In this document: positions 27,161 to 35,886 of the stretch, one piece after another
Numbering within the stretch: position 1 is the stretch's first letter
Layout: the number at the start of each line of letters is the position of its first letter
Assembly (NCBI GenBank): GCA_040752515.1
Contig: JBFMGQ010000013.1
Coordinates: forward strand, 7,691 to 71,690
Origin: Tenuifilum sp040752515
GTDB lineage: Bacteria > Bacteroidota > Bacteroidia > Bacteroidales > Tenuifilaceae
Direction of reading: 5' to 3'
DNA length: 64,000 nt
The notes under the pieces: generated by a model
The model's input: the letters and a program-made list of their open reading frames with translations, nothing else
Told to the model about the DNA's origin: nothing
Databases searched by the model: none
Position numbers and translations under genes: made by a program

Positions 27161-30100
27161 CTACCTTTTGCTAAAGGGTTTGAGGCTTACCCGAAACTCA
27201 AACTTCTTGCCCTTTAAAACATATTTTTGCAGGTAGTTGTAGAAGAAACTCTCGCTACCAAGTGCATTTTGAGCAAGGTCGATGTAAAGGTAATTTACCG
27301 GACTTTCAACAAGGTCGGGGGTATGTGTTGCCTTGGTGAGGGTTTCCAATGAATAGGGATGAATGCTGAAACAGAACGATTTCCCGTTTACTTCAACCCC
27401 ATTTTCGCCATTAGGGGTTATTATGCTTACCCTGTCTACATCGTAACGGTTCCCGTTTTCCTGTGGTTTTACGTATGGTGTAACCATGTTATGAATGGTA
27501 TTCCGATAAAAGCCCCAATGGGCTGCATAGCTTCGGTCACGATAGTTTTCTTGTGGGCCACGGCCAAGCCACTCAACCTGCAAAAACTCTTTGGGAAGTT
27601 CAACCAAAAAGCCAACGCGCGGCAGGTTATAGTTTTTGCTACCTGTCAGTTTTAGGCTGATATCTACAACACCGGTGGGTTTAACTACGTGGGTAATAAC
27701 GGCATCAAATTTCGATTTTTTTCCTGTAAGGGTTTGACGGGTTCGCACTGTTACACCGCTCTCTGCTTTGGTTATGGTAACCTTGGCTTTTACTATGTTG
27801 AGCTGGTTTAACCCATACTTTTCCCAAAGTTTTGCGTGGAAGGAAAAACGTGGGTCGGGGTTGAACTCGGTTCCAATATCGTTGCTTGTGGGGGCGCGCC
27901 ATAGGTTAACCCTTGGGCCGTTCTGAGCAACTATTCCATCGTTCGATTTCCAGGTTAAGATTGTTCCCGTTTTTTTATCGAACTCGATGCTGAAATTTTC
28001 ACCGGTAATGGACCAAGTACTTGGGCTTTCGGTTACACTTAATTGATCCTTAACTGCATCTGGCTCATTGATTTTTTGAACAAACCATGGCATTTCGTAC
28101 TGGTAGGTTGCCACTTCAAAACCTTTCTTAGCCCACATTTCATCATTTGCCAGTTGAACCGAAAGATTCAGGTGATACCGTTTGCCGGGATTAATTTGCG
28201 GAAGCGTATAAGGAATTGTAACGGTACAATTGGCATTTGGCTTGACATCGGGCAACGATAGTTCACCTTTTTGAACTGTTACACCGTCTTCGGTTATGCT
28301 CCACAACATGTTAAAGTTGTTGAGGTTCAGGAACGAATACGCATTTTTAATACCGATGGCTTTCCGTTCAGGGTCAAACGCAATGAATTTGACGTATTGT
28401 TGAACCTTCTTTATTTCGGCCATAGCCGGTTTAAGGGAACGGTCGGGAAAGGTTACGCCGTTTTGGCAAAAATCCTTGTTGTTCGGATTGTCTCCAAAAT
28501 CGCCGCCGTAGGCAAAGTATGGTTTACCCTCAGAGGTATATTTAATCAGCCCCTGATCGGTCCAGTCCCAAATGTATCCGCCAACCATGCGCGGGTGACT
28601 TTCGAATAAATCCCAGTACTCCTTGAAGTGCCCGTTGCTGTTACCCATGGCGTGCGAGTATTCGCAAATCAGAATTGGACGCTCTTTTTTATCGAGTTTA
28701 GCCATTTCGTTTAACCTGTCGAGGGTTGGGTACATTCCGGCGTTAAAATCGTATTCGGTAAGGGCTTTTGACCATTGCAATGCCGCTATCATTCTCCTTA
28801 GTTTCTCGAATGCTCCCACCCCTTCGAAGCTTAGTGGGCGTTTCAGAGCTTTGCTCTCATAGTGAATGGGTCTTTTTGCGGCATCAAGTTTTCTAATGGT
28901 ATCGGCCATGGCACGCATATTTGGACCATCGCCCGATTCGTTACCCAACGACCAGATTATCACCGAAGGATGGTTGCGGTCGCGCATTACCATGCTAACA
29001 CCGCGGTCAACAATTGCCTTTTTCCATTCAGGGTACAGAACTGGCGACTGATTGCGGTACTGCCATAGGTAGTGCGATTCAACATTGGCTTCGTCCATCA
29101 CGTATAGTCCATACCTATCGCATAGCTCGTAGAAATAAGGGTGATGAGGGTAGTGGGCTGTACGAACCGCATTGAAGTTGTTCTGCTTCATCAGCATAAC
29201 ATCTTTTTCCATGAGCTCATACGATACCGTACGACCATTGTAGGTGTCAAACTCATGACGGTTTACTCCTTTTATTTTTATGGGCTGCCCGTTTACTAAC
29301 AGTTGCCCGTTTGCAATATTAACCTCCCTGAAACCAACCAGCTGTTGGTAGTATTTTCCATCAACATTCACTATAAGATGGTATAGGTTTGGCGCTTCGG
29401 CACTCCATAGCTTAGGATTCATCACTTTTTCCGATACCGAAAAAGTTGTGCTACCATTACTGGTGTTTGGCTCTACCTGCTTCTCAATTATTGTATTCCC
29501 GTTACTATCAAAAAGAGTTAGGCTGATGTTGGGTTGTAGGTTCGAGGTATTTGTTAGCATTCCGTTGACTGATAGTGTAGCCTCAGAATAATTGTTCCCG
29601 AATGAGGTGTTAACATCTATATCCCAAAGGGCATTTTGGGGCTGAGCGTAAATAAACACATCGCGAAAAATTCCGCCTAATCGCCAAAAATCTTGGTCTT
29701 CGAGATAACTTCCGTCGGACCAGTTTATTACCCTGGCTGCCAAAAGGTTTTTGCCGTTAGTAATAAATGGAGTTATATCGAACTCAGCAGGGGTCATGCT
29801 CCCTTGGGCATAGCCCACGTATTGGCCATTAATCCATAAATCGATTGCCGATTGTACACCGGCAAAGTGGATTATTACCTTGTTGCCATTCCAGCTTTCA
29901 GGAATTCGAAAGGTGTGCCGATAAAGCCCGGTTTCGTTTCCTTCGTTTGGGACAAATGGCGGATTTACCGGGAACGGGTGAATTATATTGGTGTAGATTG
30001 GGGTACCATAGCCCTTGGTTTGCCAGTTTGAGGGAACGGGTATGGTATTCCACTCATTATCGGGAAAATCGATTGTAGGAAAGGCTTCGGGTGTATTTAG

Positions 30101-30328
30101 CGGGTTATTGATCAGCTTGAACTTCCATTCCCCATTAAGCGATTGAACGTACTCTGAATTGAATATGTAGGAATTGATGTTGGGCTTTTCAGTGAAGGGA
30201 ACTAATAGCGTGTGTGAGGGCAACCTGTTGATGGCAAAAACCTCAGGGTTTTGCCAGTTCTGTGCTTGCAACATTACGGTGCAAGCACAGAAGAGTATTG
30301 TGACAATTAATTTTCGCATTGTTTTCAT
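27161..30328 (-). CDS. GH2 beta-galactosidase (LacZ-like, exported)
   Basis: About 1055 residues, full LacZ length, with a signal peptide (LIVTILFCACTVMLQAQ). Domains are the GH2 sugar-binding jelly roll (about 40-230), an Ig-like domain, and the TIM barrel with acid/base Glu in WSLGNESGDGPNM (about 464) and nucleophile Glu in LICEYSHAMGNSNG (about 555). The C-terminal small-chain domains include GRGPQENYRDR. The upstream TTG at 30352 would overlap the preceding stop, so ATG 30328 is used. Cleavage of beta-galactosides next to an alpha-galactosidase and galK indicates mixed galactoside use. Confidence 0.93.
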   Translation of the reverse strand: MKTMRKLIVTILFCACTVMLQAQNWQNPEVFAINRLPSHTLLVPFTEKPNINSYIFNSEYVQSLNGEWKFKLINNPLNTPEAFPTIDFPDNEWNTIPVPSNWQTKGYGTPIYTNIIHPFPVNPPFVPNEGNETGLYRHTFRIPESWNGNKVIIHFAGVQSAIDLWINGQYVGYAQGSMTPAEFDITPFITNGKNLLAARVINWSDGSYLEDQDFWRLGGIFRDVFIYAQPQNALWDIDVNTSFGNNYSEATLSVNGMLTNTSNLQPNISLTLFDSNGNTIIEKQVEPNTSNGSTTFSVSEKVMNPKLWSAEAPNLYHLIVNVDGKYYQQLVGFREVNIANGQLLVNGQPIKIKGVNRHEFDTYNGRTVSYELMEKDVMLMKQNNFNAVRTAHYPHHPYFYELCDRYGLYVMDEANVESHYLWQYRNQSPVLYPEWKKAIVDRGVSMVMRDRNHPSVIIWSLGNESGDGPNMRAMADTIRKLDAAKRPIHYESKALKRPLSFEGVGAFEKLRRMIAALQWSKALTEYDFNAGMYPTLDRLNEMAKLDKKERPILICEYSHAMGNSNGHFKEYWDLFESHPRMVGGYIWDWTDQGLIKYTSEGKPYFAYGGDFGDNPNNKDFCQNGVTFPDRSLKPAMAEIKKVQQYVKFIAFDPERKAIGIKNAYSFLNLNNFNMLWSITEDGVTVQKGELSLPDVKPNANCTVTIPYTLPQINPGKRYHLNLSVQLANDEMWAKKGFEVATYQYEMPWFVQKINEPDAVKDQLSVTESPSTWSITGENFSIEFDKKTGTILTWKSNDGIVAQNGPRVNLWRAPTSNDIGTEFNPDPRFSFHAKLWEKYGLNQLNIVKAKVTITKAESGVTVRTRQTLTGKKSKFDAVITHVVKPTGVVDISLKLTGSKNYNLPRVGFLVELPKEFLQVEWLGRGPQENYRDRSYAAHWGFYRNTIHNMVTPYVKPQENGNRYDVDRVSIITPNGENGVEVNGKSFCFSIHPYSLETLTKATHTPDLVESPVNYLYIDLAQNALGSESFFYNYLQKYVLKGKKFEFRVSLKPFSKR

Positions 30329-30335
30329 ACAAATT

Positions 30336-31655
30336 TTAGAAGAGATAACCAACTAAAACGTACAAGCCCGATGAGCCATAGTTTTTATCCATAGCCATAC
30401 CATAATCGGCCGATACCACAAAGTTTTCGTTCATCACAATTTTTAAACCTGCACCAAAAGTGGTGTATAAATCCTTATAGCTATTGGAAAATAGCTGATT
30501 GCGTTGGGCTGCAGGTACATTGGTTAGGTCAATATCGTAACCTTTTAGTACCTTGCCAGCATCGGCAAACAGGTTAAAGCCAAGGTAAAAGTTTTGACCA
30601 ATGGCATGGAAACGGTATGCTTTCCAACGAAGTTCAAAATTACCAATGGCAGTGTGCTGCCCAACAACCCTGTTCATCAGAACACCCCTTACGGTTTGGG
30701 CGCCACCAAAGCCTTCGTAGTAGTTGCTTGTGGTTAGGTGTTGACGTGCATAAAATGGTATATTGCCAAAGTTCCCTTCGTACCATATCCTGTAAGCAAA
30801 CGAGAGTTTTTCCTTAATAAGGGTAAAGTATTGGCGGTGAATTAGCGAAAGTCTTCCGTAATTATCGTTGTTGCCAATGAACTTGGGTGAAGCCCTGAAT
30901 AGCAGTTCAGTCCATGCCCCTTTCATGGGGTTAGTTAGACGGTCGCGGGTGTCAAAAACCAAACCCAGCTTGATGCTATTATCAAAACCGCCATCCTTTT
31001 CATCGTCGGAAATAATGCCCCAGCTAACCAGTTGATCGTAAAGAATGGGAACGCTTGGGATAAGTTCATCGTTGTCGCGGCCCTTGTTGAGGTGATCAAT
31101 GTCAACTGTAGCAATGTCGTACCAGCCAAGGTCAAATCCGGCTAGCCATTTAAATTTGCTATCGGCAATTTTATCCTCAATCAGAAAATCGACTTTAGCC
31201 AGCTTTCGGTCGTACTTGTAGAATACCTGCGAAATGAAATCGGCTTCATCGATATTCTCGAAATCGGCATTGTAAACGGTTTGGGTGCCATTAAAACCGT
31301 AGAATGGGTAAGTCCGGTTTCGGTTAAAGCTTAAGCGGCCAATAAAATGCTTGTTAGGGATTAGGGTGTAGGAGTCGAAATAAGCAATGGCATCCATGCT
31401 GCCCTTGGTGTAAGCCGATAGCTGTAGGTAAAGGTTGTGGTTGAAATCGGGGTACCTCGACCCATCGCCAAAATCGAACGAGTTTACAATGGCTCCGTAA
31501 AGCAGGCCCAGGTTAGAGTCGTAGCCTAATGCCGGTAAAACACCAACTGTCCAGCCGGTTTTTACTTCTTCGTTGGATTTCTTTTCCTGATTTTCCTGTG
31601 CGAATGATGGTATTGCAAACGTGCAAACCAGTAGTGCAAAAATAACTTTTCTCAT
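30336..31655 (-). CDS. Omp85/BamA-TamA-like outer-membrane barrel protein
   Basis: 439 residues with signal peptide FALLVCTFAIPSFAQ. The remainder is a beta-barrel resembling the surface-antigen (Omp85) C-terminal domain: GYDSNLGLLYGAIVN, DTRDRLTNPMKGAWTELLFR (the VRGF/RGY-like region), GGAQTVRGVLMNRVVG, and a terminal VLVGYLF. No POTRA domains are visible, so it is a short barrel-only member. It is the first gene of the galactoside operon, in the place where a SusC/SusD pair would be expected. A transport role is inferred from position only. Confidence 0.8.
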   Translation of the reverse strand: MRKVIFALLVCTFAIPSFAQENQEKKSNEEVKTGWTVGVLPALGYDSNLGLLYGAIVNSFDFGDGSRYPDFNHNLYLQLSAYTKGSMDAIAYFDSYTLIPNKHFIGRLSFNRNRTYPFYGFNGTQTVYNADFENIDEADFISQVFYKYDRKLAKVDFLIEDKIADSKFKWLAGFDLGWYDIATVDIDHLNKGRDNDELIPSVPILYDQLVSWGIISDDEKDGGFDNSIKLGLVFDTRDRLTNPMKGAWTELLFRASPKFIGNNDNYGRLSLIHRQYFTLIKEKLSFAYRIWYEGNFGNIPFYARQHLTTSNYYEGFGGAQTVRGVLMNRVVGQHTAIGNFELRWKAYRFHAIGQNFYLGFNLFADAGKVLKGYDIDLTNVPAAQRNQLFSNSYKDLYTTFGAGLKIVMNENFVVSADYGMAMDKNYGSSGLYVLVGYLF

Positions 31656-31721
31656 AGCTTTAAATTTTGATTCTTGGTTAAGGTTTTGGATAGCTATTTA
31701 GAAAAGTGATGCAACTTGGTC

Positions 31722-31742
31722 GTTCAAATAAAAAGTTTGAAC
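31722..31742. promoter_or_regulatory. Perfect 21-bp inverted repeat, candidate operator of the galactoside operon
   Basis: GTTCAAA-N7-TTTGAAC, 67 bases upstream of the first gene of the operon and between it and the AraC-type regulator gene. The 7-7-7 symmetric layout suggests binding by a dimeric regulator. Confidence 0.55.
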
Positions 31743-31817
31743 ATTTTTATCGAAAATTTCATGACATAACTGAATGATATACAGGTATTTTAATACAGAA
31801 TGGTTGAGGTGGTTCTT

Positions 31818-32924
31818 TTAGGTGTTTTTTTTAGTTGAACTCCTAAAAGCCTTTTTATATTCGGAGGGTGTCATACCGGTTTCCTTTTTAAAAAGGGTAT
31901 TGAACGATGTTTTGGAGTTAAACCCCGAGTCGTAGGCAATGCCTAACAGAGTTTCGTTGTCGAAGTTAGGATTTGTAAGCCTTTGCTTGGCCTCCTCAAT
32001 CCTGAAACCGTTGATATAGTTGAAAAAGTTTACGCCAAGTTCCTTGTTAAGGTAACTGGAAATTTCCTGGGAGCTTACTTTAAGCTGGTCGGCCAAATCC
32101 TGAATGGTTAACTCATTATTCAGGTATGGCTTGTTCTTAACCATATGTTCATAAAGTAAATCGCCTAATTTTTGCAATGTTTTGGTCTGTAGGTCTTCAT
32201 TCGCCTCTATATGTTTAGGTTTTTTGTACTGGTAGAGCACCGGCTGATGAATTCCGTAGTAGCTTATGGAAAAGGTGAAAACCAGTAAACCCAAGTGGAA
32301 AAGTTCAATGGGGTTAAACGGGAAAATATTTTGGGTTGAAAAGATTATAAATGTAATACCTGAAGCAAAAAAGCCGGATAGAATCCAAATGGCAATATTT
32401 TTTACCCAATTTAGCATGATAGTTTCTGAGCGATACGAGAAATGGTCGCCTAGTGTACGGTTGTGCTTTCGGATTAAAACGAGCGATGCTCGCCAGTAGT
32501 AAAGAATAACTATCAGGAAAAGAGCATAGTTGAAAATTGCCAGCCAAGTGATTGGCCCTTTGCTGTAAAAGTTAACGGAGTCAATATCAATTGGTTTGCC
32601 CCAAATAGCTGCAATAAGTATGAAAAGGTAAACCGGAATGAGATGCCTATGAATATTTCGGAGGGTTGTAGGCTTTTTTGATGTTAAAAGTTTGGTATAG
32701 AAGAAAAGAAAAGGCCCATAGCTTAGTGGGATAATAATTAAATCGGGCAGCCATGTTAGGTATTTTGCATTAAGGAGGGAATACAACATCTCGATACCAA
32801 TCACAATCAGCCAAACAACCAGTAACCGGTCGGCTGATCCCTTGTTGGGTTTTCGGTAAACCAGTAAGGCCGCAAACCAGGCCTGAATAAGGCCTATATG
32901 GTATATGGGTATTACGTTGGTCAT
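31818..32924 (-). CDS. Membrane-anchored AraC-family transcription regulator
   Basis: 368 residues. The N-terminal 230 residues hold about seven hydrophobic helices (LLVVWLIVIGIEMLY, LIPVYLFILIAAIWG, FASGITFIIFST). The last 100 residues form an AraC-type double helix-turn-helix: LTIQDLADQLKVSSQEISSYLNKEL and LGIAYDSGFNSKTSFNTLFKKETGMTPSEYKK. Family members with this layout sense signals at the membrane. It is immediately upstream of the galactoside operon on the same strand, so it is the natural candidate regulator (inference). Confidence 0.88.
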   Translation of the reverse strand: MTNVIPIYHIGLIQAWFAALLVYRKPNKGSADRLLVVWLIVIGIEMLYSLLNAKYLTWLPDLIIIPLSYGPFLFFYTKLLTSKKPTTLRNIHRHLIPVYLFILIAAIWGKPIDIDSVNFYSKGPITWLAIFNYALFLIVILYYWRASLVLIRKHNRTLGDHFSYRSETIMLNWVKNIAIWILSGFFASGITFIIFSTQNIFPFNPIELFHLGLLVFTFSISYYGIHQPVLYQYKKPKHIEANEDLQTKTLQKLGDLLYEHMVKNKPYLNNELTIQDLADQLKVSSQEISSYLNKELGVNFFNYINGFRIEEAKQRLTNPNFDNETLLGIAYDSGFNSKTSFNTLFKKETGMTPSEYKKAFRSSTKKNT

Positions 32925-33032
32925 CGTAAGAATTTTGCATAAATGTATGGAAAAGTTGATAAAGTGAAAAAAACTAGGTTGAAATGTTAAATTCTGCCTT
33001 TAATTTCATTGATTCCATTGCATAGGTCAGAA

Positions 33033-34457
33033 TCATTTTATTCGGTTTTCGCGGATAACCTCGTGAACAATATCAGGTAAGTTACTTTCGATGGTTTTTA
33101 AAACTTCCAGTACCCTTTTATGCCGGAAACGGTTTTGTCCTATTTCGTTGATGTGCTGAATAAATGCCTGTTTCAATCCTTCGCTATTTATGGAACCTTC
33201 CATATATTCCGATGCCCTATGGTATAACTGAATTATAGGCAGGTACTGAGGCGTTTCCTTCATTTGCTTTTCTTTGGGTATTAACTTGTACCTGCGTACA
33301 ATGGAAATAATTTTTGAATACTTTTCTGCATGAAATAACGCATCGATGTATGCGGTGAAGAATAGATGCCACCGAAACTCAAAAATTTCTTTTTTGTATG
33401 CATTTAGAAATCCATCGGCATAATCTATTGCTTTTGCACATTGCCCATTTGCCACTAGAGTTTTAATGTAAAAGCTAACAAAACCAATTCTATAGTAAAG
33501 ATTTCCAGATTTTTTAAGTTCTGGAAACGACGCTACCATGATCTCCAAGGCTTTTTCGTTTTTGCCTTGTCGCAGTAAAACATCGCAAAGGTTAATTAAG
33601 TAGAAAAGGTAATCGCTATTGCGGTATCGAATTGAAAGGAAACCATACTTTTCGGCTTCGTCGAGTTCGTTAAGTTTTGAGTGCATCATCGCTCGATTGG
33701 CGTAGTAATTTGCTAGTATTCGCTTGGAGTAGAAGACATCTTTTTTGAACTGTTGATCGAGATGCTGGTAAACCAGCCGCAACTTGTCGAATTCCCTGTT
33801 TGTGTAATAAAGAATGGTTAACCTTACTAAAGCCCGGTATCGGGTGTATCCGTCTATAGAGTCATTGTAGTAAATATCGGAGAAGAGTTTCTCCCAGGTT
33901 TCAAATTCCTCGGCAACCCATATCTTTTTAAAGATAACTTTTTCGGCTGCTTCGTTCATTTTATTGTTCAGTTGTTGGGAATTAAAGTAGTTTATTTTAT
34001 AGCGTTCTAAGTAGTTCGATACAATGGCGTAATTTCGGGGTCGATTCCGGACAATTAAGTAATCGCGGTAATGTTGCAAAACCCTAAAGAATTTCATGAA
34101 GTAGTAACTGGTGGGTAACACCTCATCCATTTTCCTAAGTAACTCTAACTCTTGGTCTGACTGAATGGAGTCGTTCATGATGCTTTTTTCAATCTCGCTC
34201 AGCCATGCATAAAAGATATCAACATCAATTTTTTGAAGATTCTCTTGTATCCAGGCTTTCATGTAGGAGTATGTCCGCTTGTCGATTGATTTATCGAACG
34301 GTAAGCGATTTTCTGGGTTTTTTGAATTATAGGAGATTAAATTGAGAATTTTTAAGTTCTCTTCTTTCTGAAATTGCTGTATCGAGATTAAGTAGTCCAA
34401 TTCATGCGGGTAAAGTTCCGCACAAAAGGTCTCGAAAGCGGCAAGTTTACTTTTCAT
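33033..34457 (-). CDS. Hypothetical cytoplasmic helical-repeat (TPR-like) protein
   Basis: 474 residues with no signal peptide or membrane helix. It is alpha-helical throughout with degenerate 34-residue-type repeats in the middle (for example ANRAMMHSKLNELDEAEKYG, DVLLRQGKNEKALEIM, TLVANGQCAKAIDYADGFL). I do not recognise a named family, and the repeats suggest a protein-binding scaffold. It stands alone, separated by a terminator from the STAS-like gene upstream. Base composition resembles its neighbours. Confidence 0.65.
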   Translation of the reverse strand: MKSKLAAFETFCAELYPHELDYLISIQQFQKEENLKILNLISYNSKNPENRLPFDKSIDKRTYSYMKAWIQENLQKIDVDIFYAWLSEIEKSIMNDSIQSDQELELLRKMDEVLPTSYYFMKFFRVLQHYRDYLIVRNRPRNYAIVSNYLERYKINYFNSQQLNNKMNEAAEKVIFKKIWVAEEFETWEKLFSDIYYNDSIDGYTRYRALVRLTILYYTNREFDKLRLVYQHLDQQFKKDVFYSKRILANYYANRAMMHSKLNELDEAEKYGFLSIRYRNSDYLFYLINLCDVLLRQGKNEKALEIMVASFPELKKSGNLYYRIGFVSFYIKTLVANGQCAKAIDYADGFLNAYKKEIFEFRWHLFFTAYIDALFHAEKYSKIISIVRRYKLIPKEKQMKETPQYLPIIQLYHRASEYMEGSINSEGLKQAFIQHINEIGQNRFRHKRVLEVLKTIESNLPDIVHEVIRENRIK

Positions 34458-34493
34458 TATTTTTTCAATATAGCGTTTGCAAGTTAGTAAAAA

Positions 34494-34516
34494 AGAACCG
34501 GCTTGTGGCCGGCTCT
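34494..34516 (-). terminator. Terminator of the porin-hydrolase-STAS operon
   Basis: GAGCCGGC/GCCGGTTC hairpin just after the stop at 34521, with a TTTTTT run on the minus strand. Confidence 0.8.
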
Positions 34517-34520
34517 AATT

Positions 34521-34916
34521 TTAAATCTGCTTTAACCATTCAGTAGCTTCGCGCTCGTCGTTAAAGAATTTTGATATAAACTTTTTGGGGTCGCGTTTGG
34601 CCATTATATTTTTAACTGCAAAGGTAATAAAGGGATCGTTTGGCAGTAGAACTGCAGAACAGCGATACCCTATTGCCTGAGCTTGCAGTAACCACTCTTC
34701 GTTTAACCATTTTTGGTCTTCCACGGCAAAAACTTTTGCTTCAGTATTATCGGTCAGTATCTTGGTAATGGAGTGTTTACGCATAAGCTCCAACGCAGTA
34801 TTGCACCCTTCCCTGAATTCGTTGCTTGGAGGAAGTCCAATCCACTTAATCTTTAGGCAAGGAACGTCCTCAATAACGGTTATTTTGCAGTGATTTCCTA
34901 CCTCAATGGTTTCCAT
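34521..34916 (-). CDS. Small STAS/SpoIIAA-like domain protein
   Basis: 131 residues with alternating strands and helices: an N-terminal strand pair (CKITVIEDVPCLKIKWIG), ALELMRKHSITKILTDNTEAKV, and a C-terminal FFNDEREATEWLKQI typical of STAS/SEC14-like single-domain proteins in Bacteroidota. The DNTEAK turn sits where SpoIIAA-type proteins carry their phosphorylated Ser. The function is unknown, and a regulatory binding role is an inference. It lies six bases downstream of the hydrolase gene, so it is cotranscribed. Confidence 0.6.
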   Translation of the reverse strand: METIEVGNHCKITVIEDVPCLKIKWIGLPPSNEFREGCNTALELMRKHSITKILTDNTEAKVFAVEDQKWLNEEWLLQAQAIGYRCSAVLLPNDPFITFAVKNIMAKRDPKKFISKFFNDEREATEWLKQI

Positions 34917-34922
34917 ATCAGA

Positions 34923-35876
34923 TTACTGTTTTAGAAATTCTATTACAGCATTGTTGAAAATCTCTGGTTTTTCGAACATCATAAAGTGCCCGCATTTGGG
35001 TACCATAACTAACTTACTGTTAGCAATCTTTGAAGCGCCGTAAGTAGCAATATCTCTGGTTTTCCCGGGGTTAAGATACCGGTTAGGAATTAAGTTGTCG
35101 TTTTCGCCAAAGAATATAAGGGTTGGCATCTTGATATCGTTCAGGTAATCAATTACGGGCTCATCAACCATGCCTTTAACCGATTGGGCTACAGCGTAGC
35201 AATAACCATCAAAATCGGCCGCCTTCCGCATGCGGAGCCTATCGGTAATCATGAATTCGGCTTCTTTGGGAACCTTGTAAAAGTTAGTAGCCAGGTTGTT
35301 TTGAATTGCTTCGGCAGTGGTAAGTTTAACACCTTTAGGCGTCATAACATCCCTAAACCATTGCTTTTGCCCAGCTGTAAACCTCTCGAATCCGGCTGGA
35401 GCAACCAAAATAAGGCCGTTTACAATTTCAGGGTAAAGTAGGGCGGTAGTGATTGATATTTGCCCACCCATTGAATGCCCTGCAAGGTAAACATTTTGTA
35501 GGTTGAGCTCCTTGATCAGTTCAGCAACAACACCTGCGTAGTACGACATTAATCCGCTATGGGGCTCTTTGCTTGATTTACCATATCCGGGGAGGTCGAT
35601 AGCAATGCAACGAAAATGCTGGCTTAACTCATTGATGTTCCTGCTCCACGCTGGGGAGTAACTTCCTAAACCATGAATAAAAACAATGGTTTTATGTCCG
35701 CTTCCCATGTCGGCATAAGCTATTGTATGCCCATCGTGCGGAAGGAAAACCTTTTTAACCTGGAAAGGATATTCAAGGTCGTTCATTGTTTTTAAATCGC
35801 TTAAACCCTTATAGGGAGAGCTGCAGCTCGAAGCTACCATAACAATCAGGAGTGCTATTTTAAAATATCGAACCAT
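34923..35876 (-). CDS. Alpha/beta-hydrolase lipoprotein
   Basis: 317 residues. The lipoprotein signal has lipobox VASSC (Cys about 18), so it is likely anchored facing the periplasm. The hydrolase fold is complete: oxyanion HGLGSYSPAW, nucleophile elbow AGHSMGG, acid in FFGENDNLIP and catalytic His in VPKCGHFMMFEKPE. It resembles esterases and haloperoxidase-like hydrolases, and the substrate cannot be told. It lies between the barrel-protein gene (10 bases) and the STAS-like gene (6 bases), so it is part of one operon. Confidence 0.85.
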   Translation of the reverse strand: MVRYFKIALLIVMVASSCSSPYKGLSDLKTMNDLEYPFQVKKVFLPHDGHTIAYADMGSGHKTIVFIHGLGSYSPAWSRNINELSQHFRCIAIDLPGYGKSSKEPHSGLMSYYAGVVAELIKELNLQNVYLAGHSMGGQISITTALLYPEIVNGLILVAPAGFERFTAGQKQWFRDVMTPKGVKLTTAEAIQNNLATNFYKVPKEAEFMITDRLRMRKAADFDGYCYAVAQSVKGMVDEPVIDYLNDIKMPTLIFFGENDNLIPNRYLNPGKTRDIATYGASKIANSKLVMVPKCGHFMMFEKPEIFNNAVIEFLKQ

Positions 35877-35886
35877 TGCTATTCAT

